Below, in pieces: positions 10,750 to 25,000 of a stretch of 64,000 bases of DNA. The DNA is from Combretum micranthum (Eukaryota; Streptophyta; Magnoliopsida; Myrtales; Combretaceae). The translations under genes were made by a program, and so were the position numbers. The notes beneath the pieces were generated by a model. It saw only the letters and a list, made by a program, of their open reading frames with translations, made no database searches and was not told where the DNA came from. Position 1 is the first letter of the stretch; each line of letters opens with the position of its first letter. The stretch lies in contig JAMXBD010000066.1 of assembly GCA_024138025.1 (NCBI GenBank), positions 124,001-188,000 of the forward strand, given 5' to 3'.

Positions 10750-13700
10750 TCTACTGTATTCATTCACAATTATAACCTCTAACCTTTGCACGAAATCATA
10801 AATATCCACGAAACAAGAACATTAACAATGGTAAAAGGAACTCAGGATAAAATTCGAGGTACGGATGGTAAATTTTCTTTTTTCTCTACATACAATCACC
10901 ACTATTTTAAATGAAACGGGGGTCGAATTAATCGTAGGGAGATGAGCTTGAAATTATGGGAGATGGGGCAAAAGTGTATTTTGAGGTAAGACTGAGAAAG
11001 ATAAAATTGGTTAGTGACTACATTATATTATATTTGGCACCAGTTTTGCCAATTATTTAACTAATTGTGTGTATATTTGATTTGTCAATTTCAAGATCTA
11101 ACTTTTTTTTTAACTATTTACATTACCTATATTAACCTCATATTTATTAAATTGTCTAATTAGTTTTCTTTAACAAATTATGTAATTATGTAATTACTTA
11201 TACCCGTCAAGTTAAACACTATTATTGTAATAATTATAAAGGGATTTATACTTACGTATAAATATAATTAATTATTTAGGCTTGACTCGAGGGTGGAGTG
11301 ACAGGACCCGATGAGCTAATTCATTTATTCAGAGATTTAGAAAGATTTAACTTGGTGAGTTTGCAATAAAAATTATTAAACCAATTTATCGCATTTAATT
11401 TCTCTCAGGCAAGTTCGTATTCTAAAAAAACAAAAATTCCATGAGAGAATCTCTACTCACAAGGATCACAGCAACTCAAGCTTGTTGCTAATTCAATTGC
11501 TCAAAAACTACAAAATTCCATCTAGCTAATGGGGTTGACCAAGACAGTGAAAGTGAAAATTGTACTAAATTACTCAAATTTAATGTGCAGATAATGACAC
11601 ATTTTGTGCAAGCTGAACTGTCTTCCATCGCATTAACTCTTTTTCTTTGTTCAATGTAGTGAGTTGAATTGGATTGCACAAGAAAAGTTCGAATGGGTAA
11701 ATGCGTTCAAACGGGGAAGCTAACATGAACTAATTAGTGATTGTTTCATATTTTACTCTTCTAATGAAAAATACACATAAGAAAAAAAAAGGCAAACATA
11801 TTTTTTAAGGGAGTTAGTGATATCCAAAAGCGTGAAGTCTTACACAATCATGAGAGATAATTAGTTTGTGAATACCAGGATGGACACAGAATTGTAGATT
11901 TAGGGTGTTATATTATGATTGCATGGTAGTGTATTTTATATATATATGACAGCATTTTGTTAACACCTATACTTGTAACAGAGTATAATACTCAATGGAA
12001 AGTGAACTCAAGATATTTCATCAAATGATTTAGGATTTTTGTCGCACCTCGTAAAAGGCTAAAAATAATAGAACTTTGTTGGCATCTATTATTATTAAGC
12101 CAATCCTATTGATTGGTATCAAAAATCTATTTCTATTCTATAGTATGATAGATATTTTATCATACTAAACGGTTATTACTATCTCTCTTCTCCTCTCTTT
12201 ATTTTTTCATAACGAATCATCCTTATTCTCTTTTCTTTGTACTTTCGCACAAACAGTGCGGGTGTGTTTTTCCCTACGCAACATAATATAAAATTAACAT
12301 AATATTTAGTTTAATACTCCATATTCATTTTCATCATATTAATTGCAAAGGTTATTAGTATAAAAAGTAATATGTTTTGTATTAATGATTAATACTTTAT
12401 GTGTTATTCCAAGCATATACAATTATTACTTATGGTGTACTAGTAATAAACAATTATCACATCAAAGAAATTTATTTAATCAATTACAAATTTTTTAATA
12501 AATAAAATTTAACATCATTAGTTATTATAGATTTGAAAAAAACAAATTGCCATTTATGGTAATTGAACCTAAAATCTTATGATTGTAAGTTCATCCAATA
12601 AACAATTTTTACTAGATCTATCATCATGTTTAATTTTATACTTCAAAGTAAACATATACTATATTTATATTTTTTTTCTTTTTAGTAAATTTTTAATGTG
12701 CCTTTTTTCTTTTTCTTTTGGGCATCCCTTAAATACCCCTAATATTTAGTTAATAATGAGTTTTAGATCGATATAATATAAATGGTACTGGAGTTAACCT
12801 TACTTGTAGGTGAATGATTAAGACAAAGCTTGTGAGCCTATTTTGGGGGGATTGAATAAGTGAAGAGGGAAAAGATGTCATTAGGCTTTAGGGTGTCACT
12901 TTTAAAAGGTTTTTAAATGATTAATAGGTAAAGCATAGTAGGAATAGATTCAATTCGAACATCCCTAATGGATTATGAAATTGAATTATTTAGGTTTTTT
13001 AAATTAAATTACTAAATATTAGGCAATACTAATTCAAAGCTTTTGCTTTAGATTTAATGGCTCAAAAATACTATCAGGGGCTATTTTTGTACTATTGACT
13101 ATATAAATTAGTGCATTATAGAGGTGATCATTCTTTTTTCTTTTTTTTTTTTTTTGTTGCATCATCTAGAAAAGGTCAAGGTGTCAAATAGAGTTTCTAA
13201 ATATGAAGGATTTAATTAGAAAGATTAATAAATATTAATCTATTTTATAAATTTTTTCTAATTTACTGTAAATTTCTACATAATGAAGTTAAACTGGGAT
13301 TATTTGACTTTTTAAATTACAATTCAATGTCTAGCCTTAAAAAATTTCAAACTCAATACTAAATTTTTTAGTTGAATTTAAGGTGAGAAAAGTATGATTC
13401 AAATCGATTCATTTCATCTACAAACTTGCTTAACACACAAAGGAAAAGGAAATTGTGATAAGCTAAAAACAAAACGAAACGATTTTAAAAAGGAAAACCC
13501 AACTAGTGGGCTTGAACCTCAAACTTCGGGCCCTTGTGGAAAAGACAAAAGGCCCACTTAGTAAAACAGTTATGCGCCGCCTAAAGGACAATCATTGGTC
13601 CTAAGAGACTAGCAGGAAACAGTGGTCGCAATCCCAAATCTGTTTGGATGTTTCGTATTTTACCGATATTTGTATTTATATTTTATTTATATATTTATTA

Positions 13701-14850
13701 TTTGTATCTATTCCGATATTTTTATAAATAAAATTATTTATAATAATTATATATATATTTATAAATAATCTATTTAGGGTATAAAAGACGAAACAAACGG
13801 ACGCTTGTCTTTCAACCTCACCCTGGCCGTGGATCCCGCTTCCCTTTTAAAGTTTGGGATACTCCAGCTAATGAATGACGGGATTGATGGAGAAAAGTAC
13901 ATGTTTAGTTTTTAATATTTATTTTGCACTATAATATGAGGATTTATTTTATGGGTTTAGAATTTTTTTAAATTTAATTATTAAATAGGTTTTATCAAAC
14001 TTAATAATTAAAATAACCTATCAAACCCATACGTATAATATGAGAGTTCAGTGTTGCATATAAAAAAATATAAAACCTATTGTTACAATTTAAATATATT
14101 TTCATAGATTAAAATGATTGAAGTTTGATTTAATCAAGTTGGCTAGGATGTGATTTGTTTTGTAAAAGGTTTTGCTGAGTGCAAATTTAACGTTTTTCAT
14201 GTGCATGTAACGACAGCTTTGGTACTCGCAGCATTGTTTGATTGTAACAAGGGTGTAAATTTAGAATTATCAAATGTATAGAACGTTGGTTATATATTTA
14301 ATTACATGCAAGAGAAAAGAAATATATAAATATAGAAAAAAATTTATAAAAGTTGTTGAAATCAATAATGTAAAATCATCTAAAGAATAACAACACTAAT
14401 TAAAATTCATTTACTTTATCAGAATTTTAATAATAGGTGGAGTTTATCCTCTATAGAGATCATTATCATTAGAAAAAAGGAAAAGAGAGAGAAAAGAGAG
14501 AGAGAGATAACAGTTCCTTGCAGTTGCAAGAAATGAGATATCTATATCGATGCATGGATAATTATCCGTAATAATGGATTTATAGGTATAATTATAATAA
14601 GGAATATTAAGTAAATATATTTAAAAATATAAGCACTTTGCTGTTTTTGTTTTTAATGATATAGATAGATATGTAAGTTGTTATATAGATAAGTATATAT
14701 TATAAAAAAATGGATTGGTTGGTGTAATTATATAATAAGTAATATTAATAAATATTTAAGATATAAACACTAAAACTTTTAATAATATAGATTTTCAGTG
14801 TTTAACTATTTATTAATTTCAATTTATTTATCTTCTAGACCCATCACGTA
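10750..14850. other. Intergenic stretch upstream of the CCCH gene
   Basis: About 4 kb of AT-rich sequence without a supportable gene. It includes GA-rich microsatellite sequence near 14484-14507, homopolymer runs and short conserved-looking patches (for example 13480-13870) that I cannot assign. Confidence 0.5.
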
Positions 14851-14860
14851 ACTAATTGCC

Positions 14861-15240
14861 TCTCTCTCTCTCTCTCTATTTTTTTTCTCACCCTTTGCTA
14901 CCTCACACACACAACCACAAATCCGCACTGACCGCCACGCGCGCACTTTCTCGCGTGCACTTCACTTCTCACGAAACCACGTACATATAAACACAAAACA
15001 CACAAGTTCACCTTAACTAGACCCAATCGAAGATTTACTATCTACTATTTATTATCAGAGGATCTAGGGTTTCCTTAGATCTTCTCGGATGGAACAATGA
15101 TCAATTGATTCAGTGTAAAAATTCGTGTCTTTGTTATTTTCAAATCGATTGAAGTTGCCAGTGAAAGCCAAAACTCAATCGAACTTTTGCAACCTTTTTT
15201 TTTTAATTTAAAAAGGAGTATTTTGTTTGATTTGATAATA
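14861..15240 (+). promoter_or_regulatory. Core promoter and 5' leader of the CCCH gene
   Basis: A CT microsatellite (about 14861-14877) is followed by a TATA box (TATAAA, 14986-14991) with CACGTA just upstream. The start of transcription would then lie near 15015-15025, giving a leader of roughly 220 nt before the ATG at 15241. The start site is inferred from TATA spacing only. Confidence 0.55.
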
Positions 15241-15984
15241 TGCGGGGATTGCACAAATCCAAAAGAGTTACTTGGGCTTCAGATGTTAATCTTTGTCAGG
15301 TAATAATATGCATTGCTGTTAGGGTTTAGATTAGATTAATGGACGAGGAAGGATTATGGATTGTGTGCTGTTTGTGTCACACTTCAGTTATTAAATTTTA
15401 TCGGAAATGAATTGATGAGTTTTATTTTAAGTTAAAGTGATGAAAAACCTAAGAAAAACTGAGATGAGGATGTTTTTGTGTATAGTCGAAGGATTTCCTA
15501 CTGAATTCTAATTATTTGTGTGATGGGTTGGTTGCTGTTCCTCTTTGTGGTAATCTTTTAATCGTGAAGTATATGTGCTTTAGTATATTTTCTTTTTGTG
15601 ATGGATTTGTGGTCAAGTAAAGATGTTTGAAGTATCTCCCTATGTTGGCATTGTGATGGCAAAGTGCTTCTTTTGTTAACTTCACTGAATGGAGATTTTG
15701 ATCAGCATAATAATACTGTTGTAGCTTTTGTGTATTATCCGGGACCTAAAAGTAGAGACATTGTGCTGTGTTGACCAAAGATTATGCTTGAGTTGATTGA
15801 GCTGATGATTTGGAGATTGCCATTGTTTGATAGCAGAGTGATTGGTCTAAATCTCTAAGCCAGTAAATGTATGCGTTTTGACCTTGGTATTTTGAAAGAT
15901 TCCTTATGCATGGTTAGGACATATGTTGAGGTTTATTTTCTAATGAAACGATCTAAAAGTTTAAGCGGATGAATATAGCTGTGG

Positions 15985-16017
<33 letters not shown>

Positions 16018-19000
16018 AATTTCAGTAGAGATGTATGGAGGGATTTATACTGGACATTTGTTGAGACTTCTTATGCGATTTGCCCCTAGGATCCTCATCA
16101 TCATATGCCTCTGTTGTGACTATGTGCTTTTGATTGCCCTCATGGAGACCAGTTGCATTCTTCACCATGATGCTAAAAACTTTTCTGTTATTCCAACTGT
16201 TGTGGTCAGCTAATCCAAGACCACATTTTTTATTGCCGTTTTTAGACTCCACTTGTAAATTCTGTCAAGTGCTCTTTTCGCATTCTGCCCTTTCACCATT
16301 AATTCTCAAATTTTAATGTTCAGATGATGTTATACCTCTTATTACTTATCAAACAACATAAAAAAAGGAAAAAGGAAGAATAAAAATCATATAATGATAT
16401 AAAGTGAGGAATCCTTTCCTTCACGGAACTCATACATAAGAAAGACATTTAATCGCAAATTAGAAAATAATTTTATTTTCTTTATTAAAGTCTCTTCTTC
16501 AATCACATCATCTAACTTTACAAAGAGTCTGCACTTTGCATTGGATCTCATCTTATCCTTCTATCGGGAAGTTGCCCTGTGCTGTGGAAATTAGAATTGT
16601 GTATATGGTATGTCATCCTGCTTTTCCAGAATAGAGAGGAAGGGTAACCATGTTCAGAAGGTAGGTGAGTGTTTCTTAAATCCATAATCTAGGTACATTT
16701 TGAGGAGTTCTTTTGTTTATCTTGAAGTAGCAAGGATTAGCATTTTTTTCCTCTTTATAGTTTCCTTCTGAATTGCTTCTTAATGGAAAGTAAATTTCTG
16801 AGACAAAACAATGCAATTGGATTTGAGCTTTAAAAGTCAGAATTAGCCTGCTTCTCTTCCCTGACTTGTCCTATTAAGAAGGAACAACTCAAAATGCCCA
16901 GGCTACAAAATATCCGGTTCTTCATTGTCCTTTAGGTTTTCATGGTTGATGGCTGATTCATAATCACTCTCCCACCAAAAAAACTTTTATTCAAATGTTC
17001 AATCTCAACAAGGCTCAACTTCATTATAATGAAAAGGCCCTTTACTCCTTTGCTTTCCAGGTTAAGTCAAGAGGTGTTTGGTAGCTGCTTCTTCCTATCA
17101 CATTTGGGGGAAGAAATCTGGAGATCAAGATGAGTGTGTTGATACATAGTCTAGGAAATCAGTAGGTTTTGCTTGCTTGCTATAATTTTAATGTCTGATT
17201 TATAGTTAAGAGTATTTGTACATGCCTCTTTGTTTTTGTGTTTAGTGCAGGGAGAAAAATTAGAGAGAGAGAGAGAGAGGTGTTTAATCTTTTTAAGAAA
17301 ATTGCTCATTGTCGACACTGTTTCTGCCTTTACGCCATGCAACAGTTTTGTTGATGAGCCTTAAAAACACCCTACTTAATCCACATTTGAGTTACACATT
17401 AGCGTGGAAAATGGGAAGTGTTGCATGGTTTGGGAATTTGCTGATTACTTTCTAGTTAGGAGTATTATTTTCTACTTGAAAGAGAATATATAAAGTAGAT
17501 TATGATACTTGTGCAGTAGAAAGATCTGAGAATTTCATGGTGAAAGTGCCTGAAGGGAAAATAGCCATTTTGGCTAGGGACGTGTAAGTGAATCATTAAG
17601 AAGGTTATTGTGATATTGTGGGGCATAGGACTCTCGGAAAGTTTTTGCAATTGGATTGTAGCAAGAAACTCATGACAGTCAATCAGCATAAGATTTTCTT
17701 GATGGCATTTGAATATATGAAGCCATAACTGAGTTAGTCACCTTGAAGATTAGAGAAGAAGCATAGTAGACATGATATTCACTTGAATTTGATTTCGAGG
17801 TATGTACACTGAAGCAGAATTTGTCGAAATATCTAATACAACAAAAACATAAACAGAGGAGAAAGCCTAGCGAAGCAAATGTGATCAAATCTGTATGTGA
17901 TTTTCATGTGGACTGACCTCTCACATTCTTAATCCCAGTTTATGATATATTGTAATTGAAATTCTGGTTTTCTTTTGCCAATATTATGGCACCTATAATC
18001 GGTTGATAAAACTCTGTATCTATTCCAAATGATGATATTACATGTACAATGTACTTCCAAAAAAAGAATTCCACAAAACCGAATTGTGGAAAAAAAAAAT
18101 TATAGTAATAGTTTCGCTATATCGTGCCTTGGAGGTGTGACATTGGAGGTGTGACACAATTTTTTTTCTTAAATTACATATGTATCGCACGTTGGTGTGC
18201 GATACATCTTGGACTTGTATCGTATATCCAATGAGTGATGCACATAATTATACATGTATTGCTCGTTGGACATGCGATACAAAGCCGAAACCTGTATTGC
18301 ACATCCATTGTGCGATACACACACCCCTAAAAGTTTTATCGCCTGAGTCATTGTATTTCGCTTTGCACATACAATACAAGTATAAATATTTATATCACTG
18401 CTCCAAGATGCGACGTAATGACACCAATTTGGTTTTTTTTTTTGCTTTTTTTGATACAATTTGTATTTGTGTATTTCTTTTTTTTTTTTAAACAATGCTA
18501 GAAACATGTTCACTCATTCCAAATGGAAAATATGAAATTTAGTACCTAAATTTTGTATGAAAATTCAATTAGGTATGTGAATTTTAAAATAGTCAATTTA
18601 ATATCCAATCAAATTTTTTGTAACTATTTTTACTACTCACTAATGTCATTTTCTTTGTTTGCTTACATGGAAGAAGTTGCCTATTGATGTGAAAAGGTGT
18701 TCGGAGAGGTAATAAAAATTCAATGATAGGTTGTTTTTTGCACGTCAATAAATAGAACAAAAGGTATTAAAAAAGTAGTAAAATAGTGAAAATTTTGATT
18801 GGTTATTAAATTAACCACTTCAACCAAATTGAAATTTTGTGCAAAGTTTAGACATCAAATTTAACATTTATCCTATCCTTAATCAAAATAGATTGTTGTG
18901 CATAATTTGATAACAAAGATTGAAGTTATTAGAAGAAGGGCTTTCTGGAGTATTTGGATTATATGTTGAGAAGAATTAAGTTGAATTCGCAATGGACAAG

Positions 19001-22000
19001 CCTGGTTCTTTTTGTGTTCAAGTTAACAATACGAGATGTTGACTAAGGACAGAATTTTGGGCAATTTCTCTTTAAATATCCGTGTCTTTGCATTTTGTTA
19101 CTATGCATACCTCTGTTGTTGCTTTTGCATACTCTAGTTTTCATTTTTGGCACTTTGTGTAGTTATGTTTCACTCTGTTATAACATTGTTATTTGCTGTT
19201 TATTTTAAAAAAAATATAATATATCTAAAAGCTTTGCTCTTTTGCAACAGCCATTCTAGTGATCACCATCTTTTATGAAATTGAAAAATACACCTGTCAT
19301 ATCAAACTCATAAATTTAGCCATTCCATTTGAACTTTTCTAAATTTTAATTAAAAGCAATTATAGCACACACACCTCTCCATGTCAATGATCCTTGCAAC
19401 ATTTTGACAAACATGAAATATGTGTGTACGTTTGAGTAATTACTAAGTCTATCTCTTTTGTAGTTTATTTTGAATTCGATCCTGTGACTTGGATGTGCAT
19501 AAAGGTTTAAACTTCTTTTTTTTAAAAAAAAAAAAATGGAAAACTAGAGCTGTCACATTTAGCAGTTTCAGCTTAAATATTATGAATTTAGTCATTTTAA
19601 CGATTAGGAATTTGAGAATATCCTTCTGCTAATTGTAACAGTCTGGTGATGTTAAATGAGTATTACATACAGCAGAATTGGTGATAGAGCTCAAAGTGAG
19701 CACTGTTCATTGCTGCTTAAAAGAAATGGAAATTATATGATTATATGAGTTGACAAATGAGTTTAATGGCTTTTCTTATTTTCTTCTTCCTTTTTTTTGT
19801 TTTTTATAAATTGTTTAACAGCCTATTAACAATAACATGAGTTATGGAAACACATAACAAAGAAACAGATTTGGAAATGCAGTTGTGGATAATGGCAAAG
19901 GGTAAAAACACGTGTTCTTAGTGTCAAAACAAAAAATGTTCAAAGTGATAAAGGATGAAAGCACATGTATGTAAAGATTAACTAGTCCTCAATTTTTCTG
20001 TGTTAGAGATATTGGCATAGTAAAATTTTCTTTTGGATAGAATGTAATCTAAAGGAACCTTTATAATGAAGAAGTGAAGGAAAGAATATGAAAGTGTAGG
20101 TCATAAAAAGTGAGATAGATCTAGGTTGTTGAGCATTGTTTTGTTGAGTGAGATGCCTTCAATATTTTTGAAAGTTGGCTTAAATTTTTTATTTTTTTGG
20201 CCCTTTATATGCAAAGAATAAAAGGGGAAAAGAAAAAACAGTAGTTTTCCTAATAGGATTGACCATGTATCCCCATCTCACACAATACAAAAATAGGAAG
20301 ATGCGTTAAGCATGTGGTATTGGTCTAGATTTCTTCCAACTGTGCTGTTGATTAGTGTCTGTTTGGTTATCTGATTTTTATTTGTATTTTTTTTTTTTTG
20401 TATTTGATTTGCATCTATATCTTTCTATTTGATTTGTTTATGAGTGAAGATGTTTTTTTTTTCACCTATCTCTGTTTTTTGACAAACATCTGTTTGAAAA
20501 TGAGAAAAATAAGATATTATAACGACAAGAATAACATGAAACAAACAAACCATAAGCTTTCACATGGGACATTTTTGCTGAAGAGTTTCACTCCCTTGGT
20601 GGACAAGAATAAGTTTGTCCTTTCTAATTAAGAAAGAAATCATTCTTGCATGTCCTAGATTTGTGTAGAAACATTTTAGGATCAATTTGTTTTAGATTCT
20701 GTTTTACCCTTTTAAGATCACCTCATATTGTAGTTGCTGTGTGGTGATGGTTGGAATATATGCTGTATTCCCTTTTATGCTGAGGGTTGTTGATCTACTG
20801 GTGAATGTAATCTGTTGTTACTTAGTGGGAGTATCACATATTAAAGTTTTGGTAAATCACCTGCATCTGTGTTTAGCAAAGGATGAATTTACACTTACTT
20901 TGGAAGTGGAAGTTATATTGATGCTGCAATTTTTTAAGGTATTTAGAAGTGTTCTTGAGGACCAGCTAAGAAAATTGCATGTTCGTACTCAAGTTCACCT
21001 ACAGGCATAAGTCCATAATGTACCAGGATGTGCTTGATTTGGATAAAAGAGAGATGGAAATTTTCATGAAACGCATCTTTCTTCCTAGGAAACGTATAGT
21101 TCATGCGCAGATCAATTTATTTTTTCTACCTTGCCTTTTGTTTCTTTTTCATAATGCATAAGGGTATATAGCAGAATACTTCTTATGTTTATTACATATG
21201 TGCTTAGGCCTTCATCTTTAAGTGTTTAAGATTCTAAATTTTCAAAAATGTGCTTTTTAGGCTCTTACATGACTATTTTTACCTTCATCGTGAAAATTAA
21301 AAGAAAAATCTATAAAATTATATTTTTTATTAATTTTATTTGGTGTAAAATAATTATATAAGGGTTTGAAAGCGCACTTCTTAAGATTTGGAGGTCAAAA
21401 AGGTCAATTTCAAAGATGGCTTCAGGCAGGCTATTAATACCATAAAAATTAAGATTGGAAGTATGCTAAGCCAGTGAAATCATTCTTATTGTTTTGTATT
21501 AATTAGGAGAAATGATAGGACAGCTAATCTTAACATTGTGTTTCATTTCCTTAGTGCTAAAAGATGTGAAAGAACAAATTGAAAATCTATCTGTTATACA
21601 TTGTGGAACTTGATGCTGAAGTTTTCATGTATTTTAAGACCTTTTGGTTGCCTTCTCTACGTGCTCTTGTACTTTCAAATTGGATTTATGAAACGCTTCT
21701 TGTTGCCTGACTTAAGATAATAAATGAGAAAAAGAAATGCATAATTAGTTATCATTGAAGAAAAATTTCAAAGTTGGTACATAATGCAGCCAGTTTGGGG
21801 GAAGGTTCCTTGTCTCCTTCTGTTGGCAGTCTATTTCCTTAATTATTGAAATTAAAAAGCTTCTATGAGACCACTGTTCCGATGGAGAAGTATCAACTTT
21901 TAGACTCCTGCTTGTATAGTTTATCTATTTCGAGACTTAAATTCTGAATGCTTGCGGGTTTGTAATCTTCTGTGAACTTAGATATTATTATGCCCATTGA

Positions 22001-25000
22001 TGGAAATTAGCGCCTTCGTGTTGGTATCTTATCAAATTGCAGTCATTATTTTGTGGGCATGCCTCATTGTTGCTATCATCATTTCAGGAAGGTGTTTTCT
22101 ATTATTTTCTCTATAGATGGAATGCTCCCTTCTGCTCTGAAACTATAGATTTAATTTTGTGCAAATTATGAAACACAGACCAAGTTAATAATGTTCTTCT
22201 CAGAGTTGACATTGTGAAAATAGAGTGTGGTTTTGCTTGTTCTGGACTTTTTCCTGTTTCCATGGCACTCGATTTAAGATGGAAAATCTGAAGTATCAGT
22301 TCTGTCATCCGTTGTTTACTTGTTTGCTTGTTTCCTTATTGCTGAGTTTCTATTCTTTACTTATTGCTGATTTAAGATGGAAAATCTGAAGCATCAGTTC
22401 TATCATCTGTTGTTTACTTGTTTGCTTGTTTCCTTATTGTTGAGTTTCTATTCTTTATGGTAATGCTGTCGGATGCCTTGTCATTGTATGTTAAACCTTG
22501 TGCCCCATTCTTCAAAGAACAATGTGTTATATCATATGCTTTGAATCTTCTGAACATCCAGGCATATCTCCAAAGTTCCACTTGAATGAAACAGATAGCT
22601 TCTGCTTGATTTATTGTTGGAATGGAGAGCTCAACTTTCAAGTTATGTCTGTCCAGCCATGTCATTGTTTGAGAGAGATTTGAAATAAATCACAAAACCT
22701 TATATAGTTATTTTGAAGGCTAAACATTGGAGTGGTTGGTTTTGTTTTTAGCCATGTTTATTGCAGATTTTAAAGATTAAGACTTGGTTTTCAAATTGAT
22801 ATTTTAGTGATTACTAAATTGTGGCTCTACATATCAGTTGAAATTCATCATGTAGAACTAAATATATGGCATTAAATAACTTTGAAAATACTGGAGACTT
22901 GAAATTGGAACCTCTTTTTCTAATACTAAGTTAAATTCTACCTAAACTTTTAATAAGTCATGCAAAATTTGAGTTTGAAGATATTGGTATTGCTTTTATA
23001 CTTCATGAATATATCGTCCAGAAAAAAAGTTATATTTTTCTCGTTGTGATAGTTGTTTTTGCATGAGAGGGCAAAGTTACAATGGAAGTCATAGGTCAAA
23101 CAATTGCAGGATATTGAAGCCCTTGATACTGGAGCTTGTTCCAAGATTCATATATGGGGCTTCTTAGGTTTCGATTACCAGTTATGGTTGAAAATCATAC
23201 TCCATTACTTTATTTCTCAAACAAGACCAGTATTTAGAAATCAAGAGGTGCCGTATTATCCTCGTGCCTGACTACTAAGCGCCTCTCATCTTAATTTCAG
23301 TTTTTAGAGAATGGAAATAAAGGTTGGAGAACTTGAAACCATGTGAATCTTTTATCTTTTGATCCCATGGACTGCTTTTTCCTTAATGAACCAGAATGGT
23401 GATTTCCCTCATTATGCAAAAAGACTGTATATGCTTTGTTTTCTATTAGGATCATAATTTCATGTGTGACGCTTGAATTGCACACCAAAGAACTAAGTGT
23501 ACAATATCAATGTACTGTTTTTTTACCTTAATAATTAGTTTTTATTAGTGTAATTCTCCCAATATCTATAGTGATTAAGTTCAAACCATAAATTTCCTTT
23601 AAATTACAATTGCCCATCAGTGACACCAATATTCAAACTCAAGCAAATCCGTATTGTTGATCTTGCTTTTGCTGTTCGCCTTTTGTTCAACCCTTTCCCA
23701 TTTGCGCTGTTATGATACAGGATACATGCCTGTTTAGTCCCATCCATCTTTATCTTCCAGCCCCCCTGCAGTAGACACTCAAAGTAGGCATAGGTGAAGG
23801 ATGTGTTGTTATTCAGGAAGAATTGTTGCTGGTTGTGCTTTTTAGGATTTAGTAAAGCTAGTGCAAGCTGGTGGTTATGATGCTGAGGCTGCAAAGCATG
23901 GTAGGTTGACCGCCTGGAATTAGAATTTAGTTTGATATTAAAAACATGGTTTTTGGGAGTTAAAGACTTGGATCTCTTATCTCAATAGTTTCTTTGCTGA
24001 CAGGACTCTTTGAAGGCCTGTCTTTTTTTCTCTTGGGACATCTATATATGTTCATCTGTCCCTGTCTGCTCCATCTCTTTCCTTTCCTTTATAGTGCAAT
24101 TGAGCCATGATATTTTTGTCACCCTTATACTTCTGCTGTGAAGGGTAGTTAAGCTTTGGTGCATATTTGTATATTTTGAGTTTTGAACATGATGTGCTCT
24201 TCCAAATCTTCTTGGGGCTTCCCAAATATTTACAAGTTCCATTGAAAATGTAGTGGCACTTATAAGCACCATCTTGCTGTATTGTCCCTTTGCTTGGCCA
24301 CATATGTGCATGGTTGCATTCTTTTGGCAATTCTTTTGATCATAGTCATGGTAGATAAAATGTTAGTGTGGTGGATCTAGAGTGATTGGCTTGTTGTGGC
24401 ATCATTATTGTACATCTTCTTACCAAACAGGTGAGGCTTTTTCTATCAGAAGAAGCACCTTCTGAGGTTGGTTTGGGTGCACAAGATCACCTTCAAGCAA
24501 AAACGTCGTTGCATTCAACAGGAGTTGGCATTGACGACGCCCTTCCCCCAGGTTTTGAAGCGGCATACAACCAACTACATACCAAGTTGTCTGAAATACC
24601 TCCATTTAAGTGGAAGCGTCCTCCAAGAGTAAGTATAAAGCTTTTATTTGTTTTTTCCTTTTATTTTCATGATGCTGTCAGTATTGTGCTTCCCATCTAA
24701 GAGATCTTCTACCTTGAATAAATTCAGTTTGTACTTGCTGATACATGGAGGGTGGTTGCTGGTGAGGAAAGTAAAGAGACTGAAGTTCAAAATAAGAGAG
24801 AGATGAGGGTGCTAGAAGCAATTTATCCTCGGCCAAATGCCATACCCCAAAAGTTCGATGCTTCACTTTTTTGATTGATTCTAACAATTGTACTTACTCT
24901 ATATATGAACTCCTTTTCTTTTTGAAAAATTTGAAAAAATAATTTGCAGCCCTGCAAGTTCATTGGAGACCGAAGGCTTCCAGCAAAATGATTGGCAAAT

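Noticed and set aside
18181..18380. CRISPR-like array
   Set aside because: The host is a plant, the repeated part is itself a palindrome, and the loops of about 6 bases are too short to be spacers.
18169..18513. Overlapping 103- and 114-codon frames across the hairpin array
   Set aside because: Both strands stay open because the repeats are palindromic; the peptides are repetitive and end in homopolymer runs.
20741..21161. Open frames in intron 1 of the CCCH gene
   Set aside because: No family resemblance, no splice context and amino-acid make-up typical of translated AT-rich intron.
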